64,000 nucleotides of DNA from Sphingomonas suaedae. Its GTDB lineage: Bacteria; Pseudomonadota; Alphaproteobacteria; Sphingomonadales; Sphingomonadaceae. Each line of letters begins with the position of its first letter. Positions within the stretch are counted from its first letter, which is position 1. Made by a program: the position numbers and the translations under genes. The stretch spans positions 3,656,001 through 3,720,000 of the forward strand of contig NZ_CP042239.1 in assembly GCF_007833215.1 (NCBI RefSeq), given 5' to 3'. Positions 32,892 to 40,927 of this stretch are shown in pieces. Under the pieces are notes generated by a model, which had not been told where the DNA came from, did not search any database, and worked only from the letters and a program-made list of their open reading frames with translations.

Positions 32892-34232
32892 CTAGCGCTT
32901 CCCGGTCTTGGCCGCGCCGCCGCCCGCCATGCGCGCGGGCGCGGCGGTGCGGGCGATGGTTTGCAAGGCATAATGGAGCTGGAAGTCCTTGATCCCCTTT
33001 TTCTCCAGTTCCTCGGCAGTCGCGGCGAAACGCGGATCGGTCTTGGTGTCTTCCTCGAGCACCGCGTTATCGACCTTGGTCTCGTTGATGAGATGGCGGC
33101 GCAGATCGGCCTCGCGGAACACCGGACGCGACTTGTAATCGGGGTCGGAAATCTGCGGCACGATCAGGTCGGGTTCGATCCCGCCCTCCTGCACCGACCG
33201 GCCCGAGGGCGTATAATAGCGTGCGGTGGTCAGGCGCAGTGCGGTGCGCGGCCCCAGCTGGAGCAAGGTCTGCACCGATCCCTTGCCGAAGCTCTTTTCG
33301 CCCAGCACCAGCCCGCGATGATGGTCCTGCAATGCGCCAGCGACGATCTCTGAAGCCGAGGCGGTTCCGGCATCGACCAGCACGACGAGCGGAAGCCCGC
33401 GCGCCAGATCATCGGCCTTGGCGTACCAGCGTTCGATCTCCGATTTGTCGCGCCCGCGCTGCGAGACGATCTCGCCGTGCGAGAGGAAGGCGTCGCTCAC
33501 CTCGATCGCCTGGTCGAGCAGCCCGCCGCCATTGCCGCGCAGATCGATGACATAGCCCTTGGGCTTGCCGCCCAGCTGCTTCTCGATCGCCGCGATGCCG
33601 GCGCGCATGTCCGACGCGGTGCTGGCGCTGAAGGTGTTGATGTTGAGGATGCCGATGCCGTCCTGCACCTCCCACTTCACCGCTTTCTGGACGATGGTCT
33701 CGCGGGTCAGTTCGAGTTCCAGCGGCTTTTCGCGCCCGGCGCGGACGATGCGCAGCTTGATCTTGCTGCCCGGCTCGCCGCGCATCTGGCTCACCGCCTC
33801 GTCCAGCGTGCCGCCATAGATCAGCTTGCCGTCGATATGCGTGATATAGTCGCCCGCCTTGATCCCCGCGCGCCAGGCGGGGGTATCCTCGGTCGGGGTG
33901 ATGACCTTGACCGCGCCATCCTCCATCGTGACCGAGAGGCCGAGGCCGCCATAATTGCCGTCGGTCTGCAGCCGCATATTGTCGAACGCCAGCGCGTCGA
34001 CATAGGAGCTGTGCGGATCGAGGCTGGCGAGCATCCCGTCGATCGCCCCCTTGATCAGTGTCTTGTCATCGACCTTCTCGACATAATCGGCCTTCACGCG
34101 GGTATAGACGTCCATGAAGGCGTCGAGTTCGCGATAGCTGGAGGTGTCCACGCTCGCCATCGCGCCGGTGGTGACCGGCACCAGTGCGAGCGCGCCGACA
34201 GCGGCGGTGACCTGAAGGACGGGACGGATCAT
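32892..34232 (-). CDS. ctpA: S41-family C-terminal processing peptidase
   Basis: 446 aa with an N-terminal signal/anchor (MIRPVLQVTAAVGALALVP). A PDZ domain follows (YGGLGLSVTMEDGAVKVITPTEDTPAWRAGIKAGD). The catalytic core has GYVIDLRGNGGGLLDQAIEVSDAFL, the nucleophile Ser in DAGTASASEIVAGAL and the Lys in GEKSFGKGSVQ. It cleaves periplasmic proteins from the C-terminus. Gene order behind envC suggests a link to cell-wall hydrolase control. The ATG at 34232 opens the signal segment. Confidence 0.94.
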   Translation of the reverse strand: MIRPVLQVTAAVGALALVPVTTGAMASVDTSSYRELDAFMDVYTRVKADYVEKVDDKTLIKGAIDGMLASLDPHSSYVDALAFDNMRLQTDGNYGGLGLSVTMEDGAVKVITPTEDTPAWRAGIKAGDYITHIDGKLIYGGTLDEAVSQMRGEPGSKIKLRIVRAGREKPLELELTRETIVQKAVKWEVQDGIGILNINTFSASTASDMRAGIAAIEKQLGGKPKGYVIDLRGNGGGLLDQAIEVSDAFLSHGEIVSQRGRDKSEIERWYAKADDLARGLPLVVLVDAGTASASEIVAGALQDHHRGLVLGEKSFGKGSVQTLLQLGPRTALRLTTARYYTPSGRSVQEGGIEPDLIVPQISDPDYKSRPVFREADLRRHLINETKVDNAVLEEDTKTDPRFAATAEELEKKGIKDFQLHYALQTIARTAAPARMAGGGAAKTGKR

Positions 34233-34323
34233 ACGCGTTACTTTCCTGGGCAGGGCTTTGGGGGACAGGATAGACCGGAACGGCGTGGCGGCAAAGCGGC
34301 AAGCGCGCGGCGGCGATACGGCA

Positions 34324-35517
34324 TCAGTCGAGCAGCTGCGCCAGATCGACCGGCCGGCCCTGACGGCGCAGCTCGACGGTGATCCGCGGGGCATCGACCT
34401 GCGGCGCCCGCCCGATGGGCGCGCCCTGAATCACGTCGTCGCCGACGCGCACCATCACCCGGTCGAGCCCTGCGACCAGCGAGGTCCATCCCTTGCCATG
34501 ATCGAGGATCACGATGTTGCCATAACGGCGGAAGCGTCCGGCATAGATCACGCGCCCGCCGGTCGGCGCGACGATCTGCGCGCCCGACCAAGTGGCAAGG
34601 GTGAGGCCGCGCGAGCGCACGCCGGTATCCGATATCTCGCCCAGCCCAGTGACGACGCTGCCCGCGACCGGCAGCCGATAGGGCGGCGGCCCGCCGCGCG
34701 CGGGGGGCGGCGCGGCGGCGACTTCGGCATCGCCCTCATCGGGACGGGGCAGGGGGCCGGGCAGCGCCTCCAGCGCGGCACGCGTCTCCGCCGCCTCGCC
34801 CAGCGTATCCATCAGGTCGACCAGATCGCGCGCCTGTTCGCCCAGCGCCAGTGCGCGATCCGATTCGAACATCGCGTCGCGACTGTATCCGGCGGATTTC
34901 AGCCGATGCTCGGCCTCCGCACTCACCAGCGCGAGCCGTTCGGTCTGCAACCGTGCCCGGCCATCAGCGAGGCTTTTCACCGCCGTCTGCGCGCCTTCCC
35001 GCAGGCGGCGGGTGCGCGCGACTTCGGCACGAATGTCCGCAGTGCGCTCGCGCATGATCGGCGTGACCGCGCCCAGCACGGCGCGGACATGGACGATGTC
35101 GCGGGTCGAACCGGGCTGGACCAGCCCCAGCGCCGCCGGGCGACGCGCAAAGGACTGGAGCGCGGCGACGAGGCGCGTGATAGGGCCCTGGCGCTCGGCG
35201 AGCCGGGTGCGCTGACGAGCGAGCATCCGATCGACGATCGCGATCCGCGCGCGGGCGGCGGCGATCTCCGCCTCGGCAGCCTGGATGCTCGCGGCGATCG
35301 CAGCCTCGCGCGCTCTTGCCCGGCGCGCGCTGTCGCGCTCGTTCGCGGCGGCGCGCTGGAGTCGGCGCGCGCGCGCCTCGGCATCCTTCGCCGCCTTGTT
35401 CGCGGTCTTGAGCTGATCCTGCTGCTCGGCGAGCGTCGGGGCCTGTGCCTGGAGCGCGGCAAGGCCGACCCCGCCCGATGCGGCAATCGCCAGTGCGGCG
35501 GGAAGGAATCGGCGCAC
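34324..35517 (-). CDS. EnvC-like murein hydrolase activator (LytM/M23 domain)
   Basis: 397 aa. An N-terminal membrane/signal segment (VRRFLPAALAIAASGGVGLA) is followed by a long coiled coil (about residues 30-230, rich in Ala, Arg, Glu) and a C-terminal LytM fold (YRLPVAGSVVTGLGEI ... GGRVIYAGRFRRYGNIVILDHGKGWTSLVAGL). EnvC-type proteins activate amidases that split septal peptidoglycan. The GTG at 35517 is chosen because it starts 2 bp after the rlmH stop and has GAGGGA at the right spacing; the frame is open further upstream inside rlmH. Confidence 0.88.
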   Translation of the reverse strand: MRRFLPAALAIAASGGVGLAALQAQAPTLAEQQDQLKTANKAAKDAEARARRLQRAAANERDSARRARAREAAIAASIQAAEAEIAAARARIAIVDRMLARQRTRLAERQGPITRLVAALQSFARRPAALGLVQPGSTRDIVHVRAVLGAVTPIMRERTADIRAEVARTRRLREGAQTAVKSLADGRARLQTERLALVSAEAEHRLKSAGYSRDAMFESDRALALGEQARDLVDLMDTLGEAAETRAALEALPGPLPRPDEGDAEVAAAPPPARGGPPPYRLPVAGSVVTGLGEISDTGVRSRGLTLATWSGAQIVAPTGGRVIYAGRFRRYGNIVILDHGKGWTSLVAGLDRVMVRVGDDVIQGAPIGRAPQVDAPRITVELRRQGRPVDLAQLLD

Positions 35518-35519
35518 CC

Positions 35520-35942
35520 TTATCCCTCGCGGTGATAGGGATGGTTGGAAAGGATACTGGTCGCGCGCCACAATTGCTCGGCCAGCATCGCGCGCGCCAT
35601 CATGTGCGGCCAGGTCGCGCGGCCATAGGAGATGAGCATGTCCGCCTGCGCGCGCGCTTCGTCATCGAACCCGTCCGCCGCGCCGATCAGGAAGCGCGTT
35701 TCGCGCACCCCGTCCTCGCGCCACGCCTGAAGCCGCTCGGCAAAGACGCGCGAGGGGATATTCTCCCCCTTTTCGTCGAGCATGACGATGCGTGTACCGG
35801 GTTCGGTCGCGGGCAGCTTGCCGCCGGTATCGGGCAGTTCGGTAACGCGGGAGGGCCAGGTGACGCGCTTGAGATAGCGGTCCACCAGTTCGGCCTCAGG
35901 GCTGCGGCCGATCTTCCCGCGCGCGACGATATGCAGCAGCAC
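35520..35942 (-). CDS. rlmH: 23S rRNA (pseudouridine1915-N3)-methyltransferase RlmH
   Basis: 140 aa, SPOUT methyltransferase. RFLIGAADGFDDEARAQAD is the SAM-binding trefoil knot segment, and LAEQLWRATSILSNHPYHREG is the conserved C-terminal substrate tail. It methylates pseudouridine 1915 in the ribosome. It lies next to rsfS and nadD, as in many bacteria, separated from rsfS by a long palindrome. Confidence 0.96.
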   Translation of the reverse strand: MLLHIVARGKIGRSPEAELVDRYLKRVTWPSRVTELPDTGGKLPATEPGTRIVMLDEKGENIPSRVFAERLQAWREDGVRETRFLIGAADGFDDEARAQADMLISYGRATWPHMMARAMLAEQLWRATSILSNHPYHREG

Positions 35943-35959
35943 GGGTCAGTTCTGGGTTA

Positions 35960-36039
35960 CGGCACCAGCCCGCTCCCCCACCCGGCCACCCAGCGATAGC
36001 GTGATATGGGTGGCCGGGTGGGGGAGCGGGCTGGTGCCG
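35960..36039. repeat. 33-bp perfect inverted repeat between rlmH and rsfS
   Basis: The left arm (35960-35992) and right arm (36007-36039) are perfect reverse complements of 33 bp around a 14-bp loop. The arms contain CACCAGCCCGCTCCCCCACC and GGGTGGGGGAGCGGGCTGG. The length and perfection suggest a mobile palindromic unit rather than a simple terminator. Confidence 0.85.
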
Positions 36040-36049
36040 GACCGTATCA

Positions 36050-36451
36050 TCAGGCGTTGCCGGCGGCAGGCGTGTCGCCGAACGCCCACATGCGCTCGAG
36101 ATTATAGAAGCTGCGTACCTCGGGCCGGAACAGATGGACGATGACGTCGCCCGCGTCGATCAGCACCCAGTCGGCAGTGGGCAGGCCCTCGACCCGCGGG
36201 CTGCGGCCGAACTCGGCCTTGATCTTCTCGGACAGCTTCTGCGCCATCGATGCGACCTGGCGCGTCGATTTGCCGCTGGCGACGACCATATAGTCGGCGA
36301 TGCTGCTCTTGCCCGCCAGCGGGATGGATACGGTCTCGACCGCCTGATCGTCGTCAAGCGAGGTGAGGACCATCCGATGCAGCGCCTCGGCGCCATCGCT
36401 GACCGCGGCCTGTGCGGCGGCGGGGGCATCGGTGTGTGGGGAAGCGGGCAA
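36050..36451 (-). CDS. rsfS: Ribosome silencing factor RsfS
   Basis: 133 aa. The core VETVSIPLAGKSSIADYMVVASGKSTRQVASMAQKL and EGLPTADWVLIDAGDVIVHLFRPEVRSFYNLERMW are diagnostic. RsfS binds ribosomal protein uL14 and blocks subunit joining in starvation. It lies 13 bp downstream of nadD. The first 20 residues are Ala/Pro-rich and variable. Confidence 0.95.
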   Translation of the reverse strand: MPASPHTDAPAAAQAAVSDGAEALHRMVLTSLDDDQAVETVSIPLAGKSSIADYMVVASGKSTRQVASMAQKLSEKIKAEFGRSPRVEGLPTADWVLIDAGDVIVHLFRPEVRSFYNLERMWAFGDTPAAGNA

Positions 36452-36464
36452 GGGGACTCCTGGG

Positions 36465-37085
36465 CTAAGCTAAGGGGTGCGTCGCGGCGGCGCGGACGCG
36501 AGTAAATCGCCGGTGCCAGCCGGGGTCGGCGGCGCGCAGGCGGGTCGCCGAAGTCGGGTCGGGGCGGAAGCGCAACAGCACCAGGGCCGGCAAACTCCAC
36601 TTCGTCCAGTTCTTCGCCTGGCGTGCGGGCCGCAAATAACGCCGCAGCCAGCCCATGGCAGAACTTGCATGGGCGTCGCGATCATAGCCGGGGCGGGCGA
36701 TGACCGCAATCGGAACCTGTCGCGCGATCTGTCGCCATCCGCGCCACTGATCGAACTGCGCGAGATTGTCGGCGCCCATCAGCCAGATGAAGCGATGCCG
36801 GGGATAAAGGCGCGGCAATTTGGTCAGCGTATCGACGGTGTAGCGGGTCTTGAGCCGCTTCTCGACTGCAGTCGGGCGGATCGGCGCGTGGCGCGCCATC
36901 GCCCGCGCCGACGCCATCCGCGCGGCAAAGGGCGCCATGCCCTTTGCCTCCTTGAGTGGATTGCCGGGCGACACCATCCACCACACTTCATCCAGATCCA
37001 GCGCGCGCAGGGCATGGAGCGAGATCGCGCGGTGGCCGCGATGCGCCGGGTTGAACGACCCGCCGAGGAGACCGATGCGTTTCAC
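36465..37085 (-). CDS. nadD: Nicotinate-nucleotide adenylyltransferase NadD
   Basis: 206 aa. GLLGGSFNPAHRGHR holds the HxGH nucleotidyltransferase signature; WWMVSPGNPLK, TRYTVDTL and FIWLMGADNLAQFDQWRGW are typical NadD blocks. It converts nicotinate mononucleotide to deamido-NAD in NAD synthesis. Its ATG overlaps the upstream toxin stop by 4 bp, so it may depend on the toxin-antitoxin promoter or read-through from proA. Confidence 0.94.
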   Translation of the reverse strand: MKRIGLLGGSFNPAHRGHRAISLHALRALDLDEVWWMVSPGNPLKEAKGMAPFAARMASARAMARHAPIRPTAVEKRLKTRYTVDTLTKLPRLYPRHRFIWLMGADNLAQFDQWRGWRQIARQVPIAVIARPGYDRDAHASSAMGWLRRYLRPARQAKNWTKWSLPALVLLRFRPDPTSATRLRAADPGWHRRFTRVRAAATHPLA

Positions 37086-37372
37086 GGTTCCAGGCCAATC
37101 CAGTCCGATCGCTCATGCACGACCCGGCGAATTTCGAGCCGAACGGATGTGCTGGCATAGAATAGCAGGAATGGTGTTTTCCGCACATGCCATTTGCGAA
37201 TGCCCTTGCGCGGTGTGGGGCTGCCGATGTCGGGATAATCCAGCAACGCCGACGGCGCCTGCTCGATACGCATTAAAACTTCGAGCGGGAGCGTTGGGTC
37301 CAGTTCGCGATATTCGGCGGCGATGCGATAGAGGTCCCGCCGCGCTGGAAACGACCAGATCACTTGTCTCAA
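37082..37372 (-). CDS. RelE/ParE-family toxin
   Basis: 96 aa. RQVIWSFPARRDLYRIAAEYRELDPTLPLEVLMRIEQAPSALLDYPDIGSPTPRKGIRKWHVRKTPFLLFYAS is the RelE/ParE fold. The start is a TTG at 37372, overlapping the antitoxin stop (TTGA); a GTG at 37363 is an alternative. The stop overlaps the nadD ATG by 4 bp. RelE members cleave mRNA and ParE members poison gyrase; the sequence does not settle which. The pair interrupts the proA-nadD run. Confidence 0.86.
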   Translation of the reverse strand: MRQVIWSFPARRDLYRIAAEYRELDPTLPLEVLMRIEQAPSALLDYPDIGSPTPRKGIRKWHVRKTPFLLFYASTSVRLEIRRVVHERSDWIGLEP

Positions 37373-37617
37373 GCGGCGTCTCGCTGCCGCATTCCCTTGA
37401 TTTCCGCCATCAATTCTTCGTGCGTCAAATATTCGCCGCGTTCGATGGCATCTTCGCCTTCCTGCAGGAAATCGAAGAACTCAGTTTCGTTCTTCACATA
37501 TTGTTTGACGGCTTTAGCGACGAGCCAGGCGCGTGAGCGCTCATGATATTCTGCGAGCTTGTCGAGACCGGCGAGCGTATCCGGATCGAGTCGGGCGGTG
37601 ACGACAGATGTCTTCAT
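37369..37617 (-). CDS. Ribbon-helix-helix antitoxin
   Basis: 82 aa. The N-terminal MKTSVVTARLDPDTLAGLDKLAEYHERSRAWLVAKAVKQYV is a CopG-type ribbon-helix-helix DNA-binding fold (residues 1-45). The acidic tail (FFDFLQEGEDAIERGEYLTHEELMAEIK) should neutralise the ParE-like toxin encoded next. It likely represses its own promoter; a TGTATACA palindrome lies 9-16 bp upstream of the ATG. Confidence 0.88.
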   Translation of the reverse strand: MKTSVVTARLDPDTLAGLDKLAEYHERSRAWLVAKAVKQYVKNETEFFDFLQEGEDAIERGEYLTHEELMAEIKGMRQRDAA

Positions 37618-37625
37618 GCATCAAA

Positions 37626-37633
37626 TGTATACA
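37626..37633. promoter_or_regulatory. TGTATACA palindrome, candidate antitoxin operator
   Basis: An 8-bp perfect palindrome between the antitoxin ATG (37617) and the proA stop (37649), in the expected operator position for a ribbon-helix-helix repressor. It is inferred from position. Confidence 0.4.
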
Positions 37634-37648
37634 GATAACGTCGATGAC

Positions 37649-38905
37649 TCAAGGACGCGCCTGTCCGCTCCCGCGCACCACCCATTTATAGGTCGTCAGC
37701 CCCTCCAGCGCGACCGGGCCGCGGGCGTGGAGGCGGCCGGTGGCGATGCCGATCTCTGCGCCCAGCCCGAATTCGCCGCCGTCGGCGAACTGGGTCGAGG
37801 CGTTCCACATCACGATCGCGCTGTCGACCGTGTTCAGAAACCGCTCGGCGGTCGCCGCATCCTCGGTGATGATCGCATCGGTGTGGTGGCTGGAATGGCG
37901 GGCGATATGCGCCATCGCATCCTCGACCCCGTCGACCAGTGCGACCGACAGGATCGAATCGAGATATTCGGTGTCCCAGTCGGCCTCGCTCGCAGCGCCA
38001 ATGCGCGGATCAATCGCGCGGACGTCCTTGTCGCCGCGCAATTCGCACCCCGCCTCGATCAGCGCGGCCAGGACCGGCGCGGGACCGGCAAAGCCGCGGT
38101 CGATCAGCAGCGTCTCGGTCGCGCCGCAGATGCCGGTGCGGCGCATCTTGGCATTGACCGCCAAGTCGCGCGCCATATCGGGGTCGGCGGCGCGGTCGAT
38201 ATAGCTGTGGCAGATGCCGTCGAGATGCGCGAGCACGGGCACCCGCGCTTCTTCCTGCACCCGTGCGACCAGGCTTTTGCCCCCGCGCGGGACGATCAGG
38301 TCTATCGCGCCATCGGCTTTCAGCATCGCGCCCACCGCCGCGCGGTCGGTGGTGGGGACCAGTTGGACCGCGTCGGCGGGAAGGCCCGCATCGCCCAATC
38401 CGCGCGCGAACGCCGCATGGATCGCGCGGTTGCTGTGCGCCGCTTCCGATCCGCCGCGCAGGATCGCGGCATTGCCGCTCATCACGCACAGCGCCGCCGC
38501 ATCGGCGGTCACGTTGGGGCGGCTCTCATAGATGATACCGATCACCCCGATCGGCACGCGCACGCGGCTGAGTTTCAGGCCATTGGGACGGGCGCTCGAA
38601 TCGATCACGGCGCCGACCGGATCGGGGAGGGTAGCGACCGCCTCGACGCCCTTTGCCGCGCTCTCCAGCCGCGCCGGATCGAGCCGCAACCGATCGAGCA
38701 ACGCGCCGGACAGACCGTTCGCCGCGCCCGCCTCCACGTCGCGCGCATTGGCGGCGAGGATCGCATCGGCATCGGCGCGGATGGCGGCGGCGGCGGCGCG
38801 CAGCCCCTGGGCCTTGTCTGCGGTCGGCAGCCCGGCCAGACGGGTTGCGGCGTGGCGGGCGCGGGCCCCCATGTTGGCGATCAGAGTCTCAGCGTCCTGT
38901 TCCAT
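37649..38905 (-). CDS. proA: Gamma-glutamyl phosphate reductase ProA
   Basis: 418 aa, complete. [40 protein letters not shown] is the NADPH-binding block, and [13 protein letters not shown] contains the catalytic Cys. It reduces gamma-glutamyl phosphate to the semialdehyde in proline synthesis. No proB is in the window. The downstream toxin-antitoxin pair starts only 31 bp later on the same strand. Confidence 0.96.
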   Translation of the reverse strand: MEQDAETLIANMGARARHAATRLAGLPTADKAQGLRAAAAAIRADADAILAANARDVEAGAANGLSGALLDRLRLDPARLESAAKGVEAVATLPDPVGAVIDSSARPNGLKLSRVRVPIGVIGIIYESRPNVTADAAALCVMSGNAAILRGGSEAAHSNRAIHAAFARGLGDAGLPADAVQLVPTTDRAAVGAMLKADGAIDLIVPRGGKSLVARVQEEARVPVLAHLDGICHSYIDRAADPDMARDLAVNAKMRRTGICGATETLLIDRGFAGPAPVLAALIEAGCELRGDKDVRAIDPRIGAASEADWDTEYLDSILSVALVDGVEDAMAHIARHSSHHTDAIITEDAATAERFLNTVDSAIVMWNASTQFADGGEFGLGAEIGIATGRLHARGPVALEGLTTYKWVVRGSGQARP

Positions 38906-38968
38906 CCGGCTCAGCTATCATGCTGCAACTGCAAAGTCCCTATCGCGCGGACTTTTCCAAGCTGATAG

Positions 38969-40033
38969 ATGGGCTTCATGGGGGAAATCGACGCAGCTGG
39001 CGATCTCGTCACCGGTACGCTGATGGGCCGCGCGGTCGAGCGCGATTCGCGTGCGGGCGAGGATCATGGTCCCGGCATCTGCCTCAATTGCGGGGCCGAA
39101 CTGGTCGGGCCGCATTGCCATCGGTGCGGCCAGGTGGGGCATGTGCATCGCACGATCGGCGCGATCTGGCACGAGATCCTGCACGGCGTCGTCCATTTCG
39201 AGGGGAAGCTGTGGAATACGCTTCCGCTGCTGACCTTCCGCCCCGGCGAACTGACGCGCCGCTACATCTTCGGCGAACGCGCGCATTTCGTGTCGCCGAT
39301 GGCGATGTTTCTGTTTTCGGTCTTCACCATGTTCGCGGCGATGCAGATCATGGGCGTGTCGCCGCCCACCGATCTGGGCAGCAGCGCCCAATTCGAACAA
39401 ACGATCAACTATGCCCGCACCAACACGGCCGAGGCGCTCGCCGATGCGCGGGAATCACGTGCCAAAGCGGAACCGGGCAGTGAGCGCGCGCAGAGGCTCG
39501 ATCAGCGCATCGAGAAACTATCCGCCGATCTCGCCGATTTACAGCGCATTCCAATGTCGCTGGGTGAACGGGCGGGCTATGCGCCGCGGTTCAAGACCGG
39601 GTGGAAGCGGCTCGACGAGGGAATCGAGAAAGCAGAGAAGAACCCCGGCCTCGCGCTCTACAAGCTGCAGACCAACAGCTACAAGTTCAGCTGGGCGCTG
39701 ATCCCGCTGTCGATCCCGTTCGTCTGGGCGCTGTTCGCGTGGCGACCGCGGTTCAGGGGTTATGACCACGCGGTGTTCGTCACCTATTCGCTCGCATTCA
39801 TGTCGCTGCTGTTCATCGCGCTACTGATCGGTTCGGCGCTGGGGCTGGCAAGCGGCGTGGTATCGACCCTGGCGACCTTCGTGCCCCCGGTCCACATCTT
39901 CTTCCAGCTCAAGGGCGCCTATCGTCTGCGCTGGTGGAGCGCGCTGCTGCGCACCTTTGTGCTGTTGTTCTTCATCACCTTCATCGTGACGCTGTTCGCG
40001 CTGCTCCTGCTCGGGCTCGGGCTGCTGGGATAG
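38969..40033 (+). CDS. DUF3667 membrane protein with zinc ribbon
   Basis: 354 aa. CLNCGAELVGPHCHRCGQ (about residues 38-55) is a zinc ribbon, followed by a conserved aromatic stretch (EGKLWNTLPLLTFRPGELTRRYIFGERAHFVSPMAMFLFSVF). Four to five membrane helices follow; a coiled loop lies at about 145-230 between the first and second. This is the DUF3667 family, of unknown role. An ATG four codons downstream is an alternative start. Confidence 0.85.
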   Translation: MGFMGEIDAAGDLVTGTLMGRAVERDSRAGEDHGPGICLNCGAELVGPHCHRCGQVGHVHRTIGAIWHEILHGVVHFEGKLWNTLPLLTFRPGELTRRYIFGERAHFVSPMAMFLFSVFTMFAAMQIMGVSPPTDLGSSAQFEQTINYARTNTAEALADARESRAKAEPGSERAQRLDQRIEKLSADLADLQRIPMSLGERAGYAPRFKTGWKRLDEGIEKAEKNPGLALYKLQTNSYKFSWALIPLSIPFVWALFAWRPRFRGYDHAVFVTYSLAFMSLLFIALLIGSALGLASGVVSTLATFVPPVHIFFQLKGAYRLRWWSALLRTFVLLFFITFIVTLFALLLLGLGLLG

Positions 40034-40061
40034 GCCCGGGCGCAGCGACGCCTGGCGCCGT

Positions 40062-40442
40062 TCAGGTGCAGGGGAACAGGGCGTCCATCACCTCCCACAT
40101 GGCATTTTGCAGCGACCGGTCTCGCTGGTCCGTCGGCAACGCTTTCAGCTTCGGGATAATGATGTCGGAATCGAGCACCGCCTTGCCGGGCGGCGGGGGA
40201 CAGGCCGGCGCGGCCTGGCCGGACGCGGCAATGTCGACAAGGCGCTGGCGATAGCTGCTGGCCACCGCGCCCATCAGGCTGGTCACCTCCAGCAGTTCGG
40301 GATCGTCCGCCTGAGCGCCGCGTGCCTCGACCTCATCGACTTTGACGAGAAACTGACCGAGCGTGACGGTGGAGGGGGACAGGTCCTGTGCCGCTGCGGG
40401 CAGGGCGACCAGCGCGAGTGCGAGAATAAGGGGCCTCAGCAT
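40062..40442 (-). CDS. Small secreted protein, Rap1a/Tai-like (second of a pair)
   Basis: 126 aa with a signal peptide (MLRPLILALALVALPAAAQ). The mature part is helical and ends ACPPPPGKAVLDSDIIIPKLKALPTDQRDRSLQNAMWEVMDALFPC. The paired cysteines and terminal FPC resemble Rap1a/Tai immunity-like proteins. The neighbour at 40436 shares this layout, so the two are paralogues. No secretion system or amidase effector is nearby, so an immunity role is not supported by context. Overlap with the upstream gene is 7 bp. Confidence 0.68.
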   Translation of the reverse strand: MLRPLILALALVALPAAAQDLSPSTVTLGQFLVKVDEVEARGAQADDPELLEVTSLMGAVASSYRQRLVDIAASGQAAPACPPPPGKAVLDSDIIIPKLKALPTDQRDRSLQNAMWEVMDALFPCT

Positions 40443-40801
40443 GGGAAGCGCTTCTTCATCATCGCATAAAAAGCCGATTTGACGCTCATCCCGCGCTGCG
40501 CCGCAGGGATCGCCTCGAATTCGGCCATCAGCTCCTTGCCGCCGATCTTCGCCTTGCCCTTGGGCGGCGGGCAGCTGTGGGGCGCACGTCCGGCCTTGCG
40601 CGCGGCATCCAGATCGGCGTGATAGGCGGTGGAGACGCCCTCCATCTCGGTGCGTAGCAGCTTGATGTCGGGCGATCCCATGGCAAGGATGCCCCGGGCC
40701 TTCAGCGCATTCGCCTTGGCCAGAAACTCTGCCACGCTCATTGCCTGCGCGCTTCCCGGCACGAGCGCCAACATGAGCGCTGCTATCATCGCCTTTCGCA
40801 T
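40436..40801 (-). CDS. Small secreted protein, Rap1a/Tai-like (first of a pair)
   Basis: 121 aa with a signal peptide (MRKAMIAALMLALVPGSAQA). It ends SCPPPKGKAKIGGKELMAEFEAIPAAQRGMSVKSAFYAMMKKRFPC, parallel to its downstream neighbour: CPPP-x-GKA, then a helix ending FPC. A disulfide between the two cysteines is likely. The ATG at 40801 was chosen because it opens the signal peptide. It is divergent from hscC, with about 126 bp between them. Confidence 0.7.
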   Translation of the reverse strand: MRKAMIAALMLALVPGSAQAMSVAEFLAKANALKARGILAMGSPDIKLLRTEMEGVSTAYHADLDAARKAGRAPHSCPPPKGKAKIGGKELMAEFEAIPAAQRGMSVKSAFYAMMKKRFPC

Positions 40802-40927
40802 TCGGACCTCCGCCGTCGAAATGGCGAGAAAACACGACAAGCGGCTTGAACGCCATATGAATTCGTCAGCTTCACAGCCGCGTTCCGCCCGTTAGAGTCC
40901 GGGCGATTCGACGGGGGACGCAGTGCA

